From assembly GCF_000014185.1 (NCBI RefSeq), contig NC_008148.1:1406001-1470000 (forward strand): 64,000 nt of DNA, given 5' to 3'. This document shows, one piece after another, positions 35,453-44,631 of this stretch. This stretch comes from Rubrobacter xylanophilus DSM 9941. GTDB taxonomy: Bacteria; Actinomycetota; Rubrobacteria; Rubrobacterales; Rubrobacteraceae. The stretch's first letter is position 1. Each line of letters starts with the position of its first letter. The notes beneath the pieces were generated by a model. The model was given only the letters and a program-made list of their open reading frames with translations. It made no database searches and was not told where the DNA came from. Both the position numbers and the translations under genes were made by a program.

Positions 35453-37114
35453 CTGTTAGACAACAACACCGTGCACGTCGTGCCCCTCGGGGGGCTCGGC
35501 GAGATCGGAAAGAACATGACCGCCGTCCACCAGCGGAGCGGGATGCTCGTCGTGGACGCGGGCATGGCGTTCCCCGACGAGGAGATGCCGGGCATAGACC
35601 TGGTGCTGCCCGACTTCACCTACCTGCGGGAGCACGCGGACAGGCTGCGGGGGATCCTCCTCACCCACGGCCACGAGGACCACGTCGGGGCCATACCCTA
35701 CCTGCTGAGGGAGTTCAGGGCCCCCGTCTACGGGACGCGCCTCACCCTCGGGCTTGTGGAGAGCAAGCTGCAGGAGTTCGGCGTCAAGAACGCCGACCTG
35801 CGGGAGGTGAGCGCCGGGGAGAAGTTCAGCTTCGGGGGCTTCAACGTGGAGTTCATAAACGTCAACCACTCCATCCCCGGGGCGGTGGCGGTGGCGCTGC
35901 GCACGAGCGCGGGGCTCTTCGTGTTCTCCGGCGACTACAAGGTGGACCTCACCCCCATAGAGGGCGAGCCGATAGACCTGGGCCGGCTGGCGGCCCTGGG
36001 CGAGGAGGGGGTGCTGGCGTACTTCGGGGACTCGACGAACTCCGAGCGCCCCGGATACGTGCCCTCCGAGCGCGTGGTGGGCGAGACGCTCAACGAGGTC
36101 TTCCGCAGCGTGGAGGGGAGGATCATCGTGGCCTCCTTCGCCTCCCACATCCACCGCATCCAGCAGGTGGTCGAGGCGGCCAAGCAGCACGACCGCCTGG
36201 TGGCGGTTACCGGCCGCTCCATGGTCCGCAACGTGCAGATCGCCCGCGAGCTGGGCTACCTGGACCTCCCCGACGCCATGATGGTGGACCAGCGGGACAT
36301 AAGGCGCATCCCCGACCAGGACCTGGTGGTGCTCACGACCGGCTCGCAGGGCGAGCCGCTCGCCGCCCTCTCCCGGATAGCGAGCGGCACCCACCGCACG
36401 ATAGAGGTGGGCCCGGACGACGCGGTGGTGGTCGCCGCCCACCCCATCCCCGGCAACGAACGCGGGGTCTCCCGCACGATCAACAACCTGATGCGCCGCG
36501 GGGCCCAGGTGTTCTACAGCCCCCTCAAGCCGGTGCACGTCTCGGGCCACGCCGCCCAGGAGGAGCAGAAGCTGATGCTCTCCCTCCTCAAGCCGCGCTA
36601 CCTGGTGCCGATGCACGGGGAGTTCCGCCACCTGATGCACCACGCCTTCACCGCGAGGTCCCTGGGCATCCCGGAGGAGCGGATCTTCGTGCTGGAGAAC
36701 GGAGCCCGCCTGGAGTTCCGCGGCCGGGAGGCCCGCCGCATAGAGAACGTCCCCTCCGGGATGTTCGTGGTGGACGGCGGCGGGCTGGCCGACACCTCCG
36801 GCGCGGTGATGCGCGAGCGCCAGCAGCTCGCCGAAGAGGGCATGTTCATCGTCGTGGCCCGCATCGACTCCCAGAGCGGCGCCCTCGTGGGCGAGCCGGA
36901 CGTGATCTCGCGCGGCTTCGTGGACCCGCAGGCCGCAAACGGCCTGGTCGAGGCCTCCATCGAGGTGGTCAGCCGCACCCTGCGCCGCACCGCGAGCCGC
37001 AACATAACCGACTGGGGCCAGCTGAAGAACGAGATCCGACGCGACCTCACCTCCTTCCTGGCCGAACGCACCAACAAGCGCCCCATGATCCTGCCGCTAA
37101 TTGTTGAGGTTTGA
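35453..37114 (+). CDS. rnjA: Ribonuclease J (CTG start)
   Basis: Metallo-beta-lactamase/beta-CASP RNase of 553 residues with 5'-exo and endonuclease activity. The zinc motif HGHEDH is at ~72-77, after VVPLGGLGEIGKN; beta-CASP features include FASHIHRIQQ and GSQGEP; VHVSGHAAQEE follows, with the C-terminal domain after ~450. AGGAGGT ends 8 nt before a CTG at 35453, while the first GTG in frame (35471) is 26 nt away, so I take the CTG. RNase J and RNase Y are both present here. Confidence 0.94.
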   Translation: MLDNNTVHVVPLGGLGEIGKNMTAVHQRSGMLVVDAGMAFPDEEMPGIDLVLPDFTYLREHADRLRGILLTHGHEDHVGAIPYLLREFRAPVYGTRLTLGLVESKLQEFGVKNADLREVSAGEKFSFGGFNVEFINVNHSIPGAVAVALRTSAGLFVFSGDYKVDLTPIEGEPIDLGRLAALGEEGVLAYFGDSTNSERPGYVPSERVVGETLNEVFRSVEGRIIVASFASHIHRIQQVVEAAKQHDRLVAVTGRSMVRNVQIARELGYLDLPDAMMVDQRDIRRIPDQDLVVLTTGSQGEPLAALSRIASGTHRTIEVGPDDAVVVAAHPIPGNERGVSRTINNLMRRGAQVFYSPLKPVHVSGHAAQEEQKLMLSLLKPRYLVPMHGEFRHLMHHAFTARSLGIPEERIFVLENGARLEFRGREARRIENVPSGMFVVDGGGLADTSGAVMRERQQLAEEGMFIVVARIDSQSGALVGEPDVISRGFVDPQAANGLVEASIEVVSRTLRRTASRNITDWGQLKNEIRRDLTSFLAERTNKRPMILPLIVEV

Positions 37115-37180
37115 CCTTCGGTTGAACGCTACATGCTGGGATTGACGCTTTAGCACAGGCTTATGCGCTAGACTTAGGGC

Positions 37181-39391
37181 ATGGCTTCGGGCAGGCGCAA
37201 GGGGGGCGGGTCCCGCAACAGGAGAAAGAGGAGGGGCGGCTCTCGGGCCTTCTGGGGGCGGCTGTGGGGGCTTGTGCGCTCCCGGGGGTTCTCCGGGGGG
37301 CTGCTGCTCGGGCTCGGGCTCTTCTACACCGCGGCGTTCGCCACCGGGCGGGGGGCGTTTCTCGGCGAGGCCGGCAGGCTGGCTGCCACGCACCTGCTCG
37401 GGCCGGCGGGGTTCTTGCTCGCCCCGCTGGGGGCGGCGGCGGGGCTGGGGATGCTCCTGCGGCGGCTGCCCGCCCGCAGGGCGGCGGGGGCCGCCCTGCT
37501 GCTGCTCGCCGCCGCCGCCACGCTCGCCGGCCGCGCCGGCGGAGACCTGCGGCTCGCGCCGGAGGGGGGCGGCCTCCTCGGCGGGGGCCTCTACGCGGGC
37601 GTCCGGTGGCTCGCGGGGGACATAGGGGCGGCGCTGGCGCTCGCGGCGCTCTACCTCCTCGGCCTCTCCATGCTCACCGGGGTGGGCCTCGAGGAGGTCT
37701 GGAGGGCGCTGCGCTCGGCCCTGGAGGGGGCCGCAGCGAGGCTCCGCGCCCGGAGGAGGGGGGCGGGGCGGGACGCGCGGCGTGTTGCAAGGGGCCGGGG
37801 CGCGCAGCAGAAGAGCGTGGAGGAGCCCGGCGGCCCGGTGGGGGGCGAGGAGGAAGAGGAAGGGGGATTCGAGATCGTGCTGCCCCGGCGCGAGGAGGGG
37901 GGTGGTGCGGGCTTCCCGGAGCGGGAGGAGGCCAGCGGGGAGTACACGCCGCCTCCCTTCTCGCTGCTCGAGGCGAGCGGCGGGAGCCCCGAGCACGACG
38001 TGGAGGGCACCAGCCGGAGGCTCACCCGGGCGCTGCGCGACCTCGGGGTCGAGGCCCACGTCGTCCGGGCCGTGGTGGGGCCGCGGGTCACCCGCTACGA
38101 GCTCAGGCTCGGCTCGGGGGTCAAGGTCAGCAAGGTCAAGAACCTCCAGCAGGACATCGCCTATGCGCTGGCGGCCACCGAGGTCCGGATACTCGCCCCC
38201 ATCCCCGGCAAGAGCGCCGTGGGGGTCGAGGTGCCCAACACCCGCCCGGCGCGGGTTACCCTCGGGGACATCTTCCGGGAGTACCCGGAGGGCAACGACT
38301 GGGCGCTGCCGGTGGGGCTCGGCAAGGACATCTCCGGGCGGGCGGTGTTCGTCAACCTGGCCGAGATGCCGCACCTTCTGGTGGCGGGGACCACGGGCAG
38401 CGGGAAGAGCGTCATGCTCAACTCGCTCTTGACCTCGCTGCTTCTGACCACCGACCCCCGGCAGGTCAAGATGGTCCTCGTAGACCCCAAGCGGGTCGAG
38501 CTCTCGCAGTTCTCCAGCATCCCGCACCTCATCACGCCCGTGGTCACCGACGTGAAGAAGGCGGCCAACGCGCTCGGCTGGGCGGTGGCGGAGATGGAGC
38601 GCCGCTACGAGGTGCTCGAGGGGGTGGGGGTGCGCTCCCTCGAGGGGTACAACGCCCGCAGCGAGGCCCCCATGCCCTACGTGGTCATCGTCATAGACGA
38701 GCTGGCCGACCTCATGATGACCGCGGCGGCCAAGGTGGAGGATGCGGTCATCAGGATCGCCCAGAAGGCCCGGGCGGTCGGGATACACCTCGTCGTGGCC
38801 ACGCAGCGGCCGAGCGTGGACGTGATCACGGGCATGATCAAGGCCAACATCCCCAGCCGCATCGCCTTTGCGGTCTCCAGCCAGGTGGACTCCCGGGTGA
38901 TCCTCGACTCCCCGGGGGCAGAGGCGCTCCTGGGGATGGGTGACATGCTCTTCAAGCCCGTCTCGGCCTCCCGCCCCTCGCGCATCCAGGGGGCCTTTAT
39001 CTCGGAGGCGGAGGTGGAGCGGGTGGTGCGCGCGGCGCGCGAGGCGGCGCGCGGGGGCGAGATCCCGGCGGGCTACATAGAGGAGGTCACCGAGCCGCGC
39101 CGGGAGGGCGAGGAGGAGGGGGAGCCGGAGGACGAGCTGCTCCCCGAGGCCGCGAGCTTCGTCGTCGCCACCCGGCAGGCCTCCGTGAGCGCGGTGCAGC
39201 GGCGCTTCAGGGTGGGCTACTCGCGGGCGGGCCGCATCATCGACGCGCTGGAGCGCAAGGGCATCGTGGGCCCCTACGAGGGCTCCAAGAGCCGGGCCGT
39301 GGTGGCCACCGAGGCGGACCTCGCCCAGATCTTCGACCGCGAGCGGCCGGGGGACGGGCGGGCGGAGGATGAAGCGCGTGAGGGTTGGTGA
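37181..39391 (+). CDS. ftsK: DNA translocase FtsK/SpoIIIE
   Basis: Septal DNA pump of 736 residues that clears chromosomes from the closing septum. A basic start (GRRKGGGSRNRRKRRGG) leads into about four transmembrane helices (~30-160), an acidic linker, then the motor with Walker A GTTGSGKS at ~403-410, DPKRVELSQF and VIVIDELADLMM. The C-terminal gamma winged helix (SVSAVQRRFRVGYSRAGRIID) reads polar DNA sequences. The linker is short. It works with Xer-type recombinases and SMC; rodZ follows after 15 nt. Confidence 0.95.
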   Translation: MASGRRKGGGSRNRRKRRGGSRAFWGRLWGLVRSRGFSGGLLLGLGLFYTAAFATGRGAFLGEAGRLAATHLLGPAGFLLAPLGAAAGLGMLLRRLPARRAAGAALLLLAAAATLAGRAGGDLRLAPEGGGLLGGGLYAGVRWLAGDIGAALALAALYLLGLSMLTGVGLEEVWRALRSALEGAAARLRARRRGAGRDARRVARGRGAQQKSVEEPGGPVGGEEEEEGGFEIVLPRREEGGGAGFPEREEASGEYTPPPFSLLEASGGSPEHDVEGTSRRLTRALRDLGVEAHVVRAVVGPRVTRYELRLGSGVKVSKVKNLQQDIAYALAATEVRILAPIPGKSAVGVEVPNTRPARVTLGDIFREYPEGNDWALPVGLGKDISGRAVFVNLAEMPHLLVAGTTGSGKSVMLNSLLTSLLLTTDPRQVKMVLVDPKRVELSQFSSIPHLITPVVTDVKKAANALGWAVAEMERRYEVLEGVGVRSLEGYNARSEAPMPYVVIVIDELADLMMTAAAKVEDAVIRIAQKARAVGIHLVVATQRPSVDVITGMIKANIPSRIAFAVSSQVDSRVILDSPGAEALLGMGDMLFKPVSASRPSRIQGAFISEAEVERVVRAAREAARGGEIPAGYIEEVTEPRREGEEEGEPEDELLPEAASFVVATRQASVSAVQRRFRVGYSRAGRIIDALERKGIVGPYEGSKSRAVVATEADLAQIFDRERPGDGRAEDEAREGW

Positions 39392-39406
39392 TAGGCTTTA
39401 AGCGCG

Positions 39407-40321
39407 ATGGGTGACGAGAGGCCGGGCACCTTCAACAACGGGGAAGAGGACGGGGGCGGGCTGCGGATCGGGGAGATCCTGCAGGAGGCCCGCAGGGATC
39501 GGGGCCTCTCCCTGCACGAGGTGGAGCAGGCCACCAAGATCCGCAAGCGCTACCTGGAGGGCCTGGAGCGCGAGGACTACAGCGTCCTGCCCGACGCCGT
39601 CTACGTGCAGGGCTTCCTGAAGACCTACGCCAACTACCTCGGCCTGGACGGCGAGCGGCTCTCCCAGGAGCTCAAGCGCCGCAGGAGCCCGCGCCGGGAG
39701 CGCCGGATGAACCACGCCGTCCCCGGGAGCAGCGGCTTCGACAAGCCCCTCATAAGCCCCGGCGGCCTCGCGGAGGCGGAGCGGAGCCGCTTCGCCCCGG
39801 CCGTCGCGCTCACCCTGGCGGTCGTCCTGCTGGTGGCCGCGGTCATAGGCGCCCTCTACTACGTGGGCCAGAGCTCGCAGCGGGCCTCCTCGCCCCCCGA
39901 GCAGCAGGCCGCGCCCGCGGCGGGAGGAGGGGAGCGCCCCGCGGAGGAGGCCGGCGGGGGACAGAGGGATGGAGGGGAGGCGCAGCGGGGCCCCGCCCCA
40001 GAGCAGCGGCGGGCAGAAGAGCGCCAGCCCGCCGCGGGCGAGGAGGCGAACGCCGGGGAGGTCTCCCCGGAGACGCTCGAGGTGTTGGTGAGCGTCGAGG
40101 GGGCGCCCTCCTGGATGAGCATCCAGTCGGACGGGTCGGTGGTCTACGAGGGGATCGCCGAGCCCGGCTTCTCGCAGACCTTCGAGGCCTCCCAGGAGGT
40201 GACGCTCACCACCGGCAACGCCGGGGCCGTCCGGGTCGAGGTCAACGGGCAGAGCGTCGGCGTGCTGGGCGGCGACGGGGAGGTGCTGACCCGCAGCTGG
40301 ACCCTCAAGGACGCCGGGTAA
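39407..40321 (+). CDS. rodZ: RodZ-like helix-turn-helix membrane protein
   Basis: A 304-residue single-pass protein: N-terminal HTH_25 domain ([35 protein letters not shown]), basic juxtamembrane part, one transmembrane helix at ~128-148 ([20 protein letters not shown]), a Glu/Ala/Gln-rich extracellular linker and a C-terminal DUF4115 beta domain with [15 protein letters not shown]. RodZ links MreB and the elongation machinery in rods. No mreB is in the window, so the partner is not seen; a regulator-like role is possible. Confidence 0.88.
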   Translation: MGDERPGTFNNGEEDGGGLRIGEILQEARRDRGLSLHEVEQATKIRKRYLEGLEREDYSVLPDAVYVQGFLKTYANYLGLDGERLSQELKRRRSPRRERRMNHAVPGSSGFDKPLISPGGLAEAERSRFAPAVALTLAVVLLVAAVIGALYYVGQSSQRASSPPEQQAAPAAGGGERPAEEAGGGQRDGGEAQRGPAPEQRRAEERQPAAGEEANAGEVSPETLEVLVSVEGAPSWMSIQSDGSVVYEGIAEPGFSQTFEASQEVTLTTGNAGAVRVEVNGQSVGVLGGDGEVLTRSWTLKDAG

Positions 40322-40337
40322 GAGGCCCCATCCGGCG

Positions 40338-40366
40338 TTGGGAGCGTGCCCTCCCGCCGGTATAAT
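40338..40366 (+). promoter_or_regulatory. recA promoter
   Basis: TTGGGA, 17-nt spacer, TATAAT. About 70 nt of leader follow before recA. I see no LexA box of the GAAC-N4-GTTC or CGAAC-type between 40322 and 40437, so SOS control is not evident. Confidence 0.75.
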
Positions 40367-40436
40367 TGGCCCGGAAAGAAGAAGTGGCAGCAGTCTGTGC
40401 GAGAAGCCGCCCGCTCGCCGGGCGTCTCCGGAGGGA

Positions 40437-41471
40437 ATGGCATTGGACAAGAGCAAGGCGCTAGACACCGCCGTATCGCAGATAGAGCGGCAGTTTGGCA
40501 AGGGTTCGATCATGCGGATGGGCGACCGGGCCTCCCAGAAGGTCGCCTCCATCTCCACCGGCTCCCTGGCGCTCGACCTCGCCCTCGGGGTCGGGGGGGT
40601 CCCCAGGGGGCGCATCGTGGAGATCTTCGGTCCGGAGTCCAGCGGAAAGACCACCCTCGCCCTGCACATCATCGCCGAGGCCCAGAGGGCCGGCGGGCTC
40701 GCCGCGTTCATAGACGCCGAGCACGCCCTCGACCCCACCTACGCCGAGGCCATAGGCGTCGACCTGGAGAACCTCTACTTCTCCCAGCCCGACAGCGGCG
40801 AGCAGGCCCTCGAGATCGCCGACACCCTCGTCCGCTCCGGGGCCCTCGACGCCGTGGTCATAGACTCCGTGGCCGCGCTGGTCCCTAGAGCCGAGATAGA
40901 GGGTGAGATGGGGGACTCTCACGTGGGGCTTCAGGCCCGGCTTATGAGCCAGGCTCTGAGGAAGCTCTCGGGGTCGCTCTCGCGGTCGGGGACCACGGCG
41001 ATCTTCATAAACCAGCTGCGGGAGAAGATAGGGGTGATGTTCGGCTCGCCGGAGACCACGCCGGGGGGTCGGGCGCTGAAGTTCTACGCGAGCGTGCGGA
41101 TGGACATCCGGCGCATCGGGGCGCTGAAGGCCGGCAACGAGACGGTGGGCAACCAGACGCGGGTGAAGATCGTCAAGAACAAGGTTGCGCCGCCGTTCAA
41201 GGAGGTCACCTTCGACATCATGTACGGGGAGGGGATCTCCAGGGAGGGGAGCCTGCTGGACGTGGGGATAGAGCAGGGTGTGATCCAGAAGAGCGGCGCC
41301 TGGTTCGCCTACGGGGAGGAGAGGATCGGGCAGGGGCGCGAGAACGCCCGCAAGTTCCTCAAGGAGCACCCGGAGATACGCGACCGGATAACCCGCGAGG
41401 TCTACGAGCGGCTGGGCCTCGGCGGGGAGGAGCGGGAGGAGCTGGAGGGCCGGGCCGAGCCGGTCCTGTAG
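40437..41471 (+). CDS. recA: Recombinase RecA
   Basis: Homologous recombination ATPase of 344 residues. Walker [10 protein letters not shown] is at ~65-73; the MAW motif, [45 protein letters not shown] and the DNA-binding loops are intact. The ATG after gagggaATGG is the start; an upstream GTG-initiated extension would add non-RecA sequence. No intein is present. It is followed by its modulator recX. Confidence 0.98.
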   Translation: MALDKSKALDTAVSQIERQFGKGSIMRMGDRASQKVASISTGSLALDLALGVGGVPRGRIVEIFGPESSGKTTLALHIIAEAQRAGGLAAFIDAEHALDPTYAEAIGVDLENLYFSQPDSGEQALEIADTLVRSGALDAVVIDSVAALVPRAEIEGEMGDSHVGLQARLMSQALRKLSGSLSRSGTTAIFINQLREKIGVMFGSPETTPGGRALKFYASVRMDIRRIGALKAGNETVGNQTRVKIVKNKVAPPFKEVTFDIMYGEGISREGSLLDVGIEQGVIQKSGAWFAYGEERIGQGRENARKFLKEHPEIRDRITREVYERLGLGGEEREELEGRAEPVL

Positions 41472-41483
41472 GGGTTTTCGCCC

Positions 41484-42107
41484 GTGCCCCGCATAACCCG
41501 GGTCAGCGAGCGCCGGGGGCGGGCGCGCGTCTTCGTCGACGGGAGCTTCTGGGCCGAGCTGGATGCCGGGTTCGCCGCCGGGCGAGGCCTCGTCGAGGGC
41601 GCGGAGCTTAGCGAGGAGGAGCTGCGCGCGCTGCGGGGCGAGGGGGAGCGTGTTCTCGCCATGGGCCGGGCGCTCGACCTCCTCGGGCACCGCTCGCGCT
41701 CCGAGAAGGAGGTCCGGGACCGGCTGCGGCGCTTCGGGCACCCCGAGGAGGTCGTGGGGGCGGTTGTGGGGCGGCTGCGGGAGCTGGGTTATCTGGACGA
41801 CGAGGCGTTCGCCCGGGACCTCTCGCGGGAGAAGAGCCGGCGCTACGGGCCCAGGCGGGTGGCCGCGGAGCTCAGGAGGCTAGGCGTCGCCCCCGAGCTC
41901 GCCGAGAGGTTTGTGGAGGAGGCCTTCGCCGGCCGCTCGCAGCTCGAGGAGGCCCGCCGGGCGGCCGCCCGGAGATATAATAGGGGGGGAGGGTCCGACG
42001 CCCAGGCGCGCCGGGTGTACGGCTTTCTGATGCGCCGGGGTTACCCGGCGGAGGTGTGCGCCGAGGTCGCCCGCGAGTACCGCGCGGATCCTCCGGAAGG
42101 AACGTAG
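41484..42107 (+). CDS. recX: Regulatory protein RecX
   Basis: RecA inhibitor of 207 residues made of three-helix repeats: ALDLLGHRSRSEKEVRDRLRRFG, ELGYLDDEAFARDLSREKS and FLMRRGYPAEVCAEV. An extra N-terminal beta region (TRVSERRGRARVFVDGSFW) is common in actinobacteria. GTG start 12 nt after recA. Near its 3' end the sequence GATATAATAGG could be an internal promoter for rny. Confidence 0.92.
   Translation: MPRITRVSERRGRARVFVDGSFWAELDAGFAAGRGLVEGAELSEEELRALRGEGERVLAMGRALDLLGHRSRSEKEVRDRLRRFGHPEEVVGAVVGRLRELGYLDDEAFARDLSREKSRRYGPRRVAAELRRLGVAPELAERFVEEAFAGRSQLEEARRAAARRYNRGGGSDAQARRVYGFLMRRGYPAEVCAEVAREYRADPPEGT
41974..41984 (+). promoter_or_regulatory. Possible internal promoter in recX
   Basis: GATATAATAGG contains a perfect TATAAT inside recX, 190 nt before rny. 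The same 11-mer occurs directly before hflX, where it looks like a real promoter. No -35 is visible. Confidence 0.35.
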
Positions 42108-42120
42108 GCCGAGATCGACC

Positions 42121-42150
42121 CGGCGGCCGGCATATATATAAGGGCCGCCG
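42121..42150 (+). promoter_or_regulatory. Inverted repeat enclosing an AT-rich -10 before rny
   Basis: CGGCGGCC and GGCCGCCG flank the 14 bases GGCATATATATAAG, which hold several -10-like hexamers (TATATA, TATAAG). A repressor on the repeat would cover the promoter. rny has a good Shine-Dalgarno (ttggagga) 20 nt further on. Confidence 0.45.
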
Positions 42151-42170
42151 CTACTTGGAGGAAAACCCGC

Positions 42171-43715
42171 ATGAGCGTTTTATGGATGGTCCTGGGGCTG
42201 GCCATCGGCATCGCCGTCGGCGCGGCCGCGGGCTACATTGTCTGCAGGTCGCGCACCGACAGGCGCCTGGCGGAGACCAGAGCCGATGCCCGCTCCATAA
42301 TCGAGGACGCCAACCGGCAGGCCGAGACGCTGCGCCGGGAGGCGGAGCTGGCGGCCAAGGAGGCCGCGATGAGGATAAAGGACGAGGCCGAGGCCGAGGT
42401 CCGGGCGCGCCGGGCGGAGATCTCGCGCATCGAGGAGCGGCTGGACAACCGGGACACCGCCCTCGACCGCCGGGAGGTCGAGCTCGACGAGCGCCGCCGG
42501 CGGCTCTCGGAGACGGAGGATGAGCTGCGCCGCCGGGAGGAGAGCCTCGCCGAGCGGGAGCAGGAGCAGCTGCGGGCGCTGGAGGAGATCTCCGGCCTCT
42601 CCCGCGCGGAGGCCGAGGAGCGCCTCTTCTCCCGGGTGGAGGCCGAGCTCGAGCGGCGCATCGGCCGGATGGTGCGCAACAGGATCTCCGAGGCCGAGGA
42701 GAACGCCGATTTGGAGGCGCGCCGGATACTCGCCACCACCATGGAGCGGCTGGCCTCCGACCTCACCTCCGAGTCGACCGTCAAGGCCGTCGAGCTGCCC
42801 TCCGACGACATGAAGGGCCGGGTCATCGGCCGGGAGGGGCGCAACATCCGGGCCTTTGAGGCGGCCACCGGCGTCGACGTGATAATCGACGACACGCCGG
42901 AGACGGTGGTGCTCTCGTGCTTCGACCCGGTGCGGAGGGAGGTCGCCCGCATCGCCATGGAGCGGCTGGTGAAGGACGGGAGGATCCACCCGGGACGCAT
43001 AGAGCAGGTGGTGGCCAAGGTGCGCAAGGAGGTCGAGAAGGAGATGAAGGCCGCCGGCCGCCAGGCGCTCTACGACGCGAAGGTCTCCGGGAGCATGCAC
43101 GGGGATCTGCTGCGGCTTTTGGGGGCGCTCAAGTACCGCAGCTCCTACGGCCAGAACGTGCTGGCCCACTCGGTGGAGGTGGCCAACATCGCCGGGATGA
43201 TGGCCCAGGAGCTGGGGGCGAACGTGAAGATCGCGCGCCGGGCGGCGCTGCTGCACGACGTGGGCAAGGCCATCGACCACGAGGCGGAGGGGACGCACGC
43301 CCTGATCGGGGGGCGCTTCGCCAAGAAGTGCGGCGAGTCCGACGAGGTGGTCCGCGCGATAAGCGCCCACCACCACGAGGTGGAGATGCAGACGGTGGAG
43401 GACGTGATCGTGGCGACGGCCGACGCGGTCTCCGCCGCCCGCCCGGGCGCCCGCCGGGAGACGACGGAGGTCTACCTGGAGCGGCTGCGCAACCTGGAGG
43501 ACATCGCGCTCTCACACCGCGGCGTGGACAAGGCCTACGCCATACAGGCGGGGCGCGAGATCCGGGTGATGGTCCAGCCCTCCGAGGTGGACGACCGGAT
43601 CGCGGCGAAGCTGGCCTACGACATCTCCCGCAAGATCGAGGACGAGCTGGAGTACCCCGGCCAGATCAAGGTCACCGTGATCCGGGAGAGCCGCGTGAGC
43701 GAGGTGGCCCGCTGA
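42171..43715 (+). CDS. rny: Ribonuclease Y
   Basis: Membrane-anchored endoribonuclease of 514 residues that starts mRNA decay. An N-terminal transmembrane helix (LGLAIGIAVGAAAGYIV) precedes a long Arg/Glu coiled coil (~30-190), a KH domain (MKGRVIGREGRNIRAFEAATG) and an HD domain with His362-Asp363 in LLHDVGKAIDHE. A typical RNase Y without truncation. The GHKL ATPase gene follows by 7 nt, suggesting one operon rny-GHKL-miaB-miaA. Confidence 0.96.
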   Translation: MSVLWMVLGLAIGIAVGAAAGYIVCRSRTDRRLAETRADARSIIEDANRQAETLRREAELAAKEAAMRIKDEAEAEVRARRAEISRIEERLDNRDTALDRREVELDERRRRLSETEDELRRREESLAEREQEQLRALEEISGLSRAEAEERLFSRVEAELERRIGRMVRNRISEAEENADLEARRILATTMERLASDLTSESTVKAVELPSDDMKGRVIGREGRNIRAFEAATGVDVIIDDTPETVVLSCFDPVRREVARIAMERLVKDGRIHPGRIEQVVAKVRKEVEKEMKAAGRQALYDAKVSGSMHGDLLRLLGALKYRSSYGQNVLAHSVEVANIAGMMAQELGANVKIARRAALLHDVGKAIDHEAEGTHALIGGRFAKKCGESDEVVRAISAHHHEVEMQTVEDVIVATADAVSAARPGARRETTEVYLERLRNLEDIALSHRGVDKAYAIQAGREIRVMVQPSEVDDRIAAKLAYDISRKIEDELEYPGQIKVTVIRESRVSEVAR

Positions 43716-43722
43716 GGCCCCC

Positions 43723-44631
43723 GTGGAGGGTCCCTACCGCGACCTGGGGTCCGGCTTCGCCCGCCTCTCGGGGGTCGAGGGGCCGCGCCGCTCGCCCTCC
43801 CGCATCTCCTGCGTGGAGGACGCCCTGCTGGAGATGCTGCGCAACGCCCGCGACGCCGGCGCCTCCCGCATCTTCGTGGCCACCGCCCTGAGATCCCGGC
43901 GCTACCGCACCCTCACGGTGCTGGACGACGGGCGCGGGGTCCCCGAACCCTACGCGGAGCTGATCTTCGAGCCCGGCGTCACCTCCCGCCACCTCTCCCC
44001 GGTGCGCGACGGCGAGAACACCCCCCACGGCGCCGGGCTCTCCCTCTACCACATCCGCCAGGCCGCGCTCGAGGCCCGCCTCCTCCACCCCTCCTCCCCG
44101 ACCGCCTTCCACGCCGTCTTTGATACCAGCCGCCTCCCCGAACGCTCCCTCCAGTCCCCAACCCGCCCCTCCAGATCCAACCTCCTCGCCACCTGCCGCG
44201 CCTTCGCCGCCCGAAACCCCACCCTCTCCCTCCACCACGGCACCCCCGCCGCGATCCTCGCCTCCCTCCTCCACAACCGCATAATACAGGGAGGCTCCGG
44301 CCGGGAGGTGCACCGGGCGGCGCGCCGGCTGGGGCTCGGGATCTCGCTGAGGACGGTGCAGCGCGTCCTGCGGGGCGAGGTGCGGGGCGCGGGGAGGATG
44401 CCGCCGGGCGAGGAGGGGACCGGGGGCGCTGCCGGGGGCGGCGGGCGGCCGGGCTCTGGCCCCGTGCTGTACGTCGGGGAGGAGGACAGGGCCAGGATAG
44501 CGGATATACTAAGCCGGGCCGCGCAGGCCAGCTACCTGAAGAGCGGAGAGCTGCGGCTCGAGGCGAGGCCCGGCGAGGTCGTCATCCGGGTTTCGGTCTA
44601 CGAGCCGGAGGAGGAGTATGACCACTACTGA
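43723..44631 (+). CDS. GHKL-type ATPase-fold protein of unknown function
   Basis: A 302-residue protein I cannot assign. The first 120 residues match the GHKL (HSP90/MutL/histidine kinase) ATP fold: N box EDALLEMLRNARDAGA with Asn41, G1 box VLDDGRGVP, and a G2-like PHGAGLSLYHI. A Pro/Ser/Leu-rich middle (~125-175), a possible HTH (GREVHRAARRLGLGISLRTVQRVL), a Gly-rich linker and a C-terminal ~60-residue domain ending in YEPEEEYDHY follow. Base composition flips from very C-rich to G-rich within the gene. It lies between rny and miaB and overlaps miaB by 14 nt. Confidence 0.7.
   Translation: MEGPYRDLGSGFARLSGVEGPRRSPSRISCVEDALLEMLRNARDAGASRIFVATALRSRRYRTLTVLDDGRGVPEPYAELIFEPGVTSRHLSPVRDGENTPHGAGLSLYHIRQAALEARLLHPSSPTAFHAVFDTSRLPERSLQSPTRPSRSNLLATCRAFAARNPTLSLHHGTPAAILASLLHNRIIQGGSGREVHRAARRLGLGISLRTVQRVLRGEVRGAGRMPPGEEGTGGAAGGGGRPGSGPVLYVGEEDRARIADILSRAAQASYLKSGELRLEARPGEVVIRVSVYEPEEEYDHY
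44278..44287 (+). repeat. CGCATAATAC motif in the GHKL gene
   Basis: Recurrent motif, in frame as Arg-Ile-Ile. The 120 nt before position 44281 have 72 C and 16 G, the next 120 nt have 30 C and 60 G: the sharpest switch in the window. Confidence 0.65.

Noticed and set aside
37111-37174. TTGACC, TTGACG and TAGACT as an ftsK promoter
   Set aside because: TTGACC overlaps the rnjA stop; TTGACG to TAGACT has a 21-nt spacer, too long.
40322-40436. LexA/SOS box upstream of recA
   Set aside because: No GAAC-N4-GTTC or related palindrome is present, only a good housekeeping promoter.
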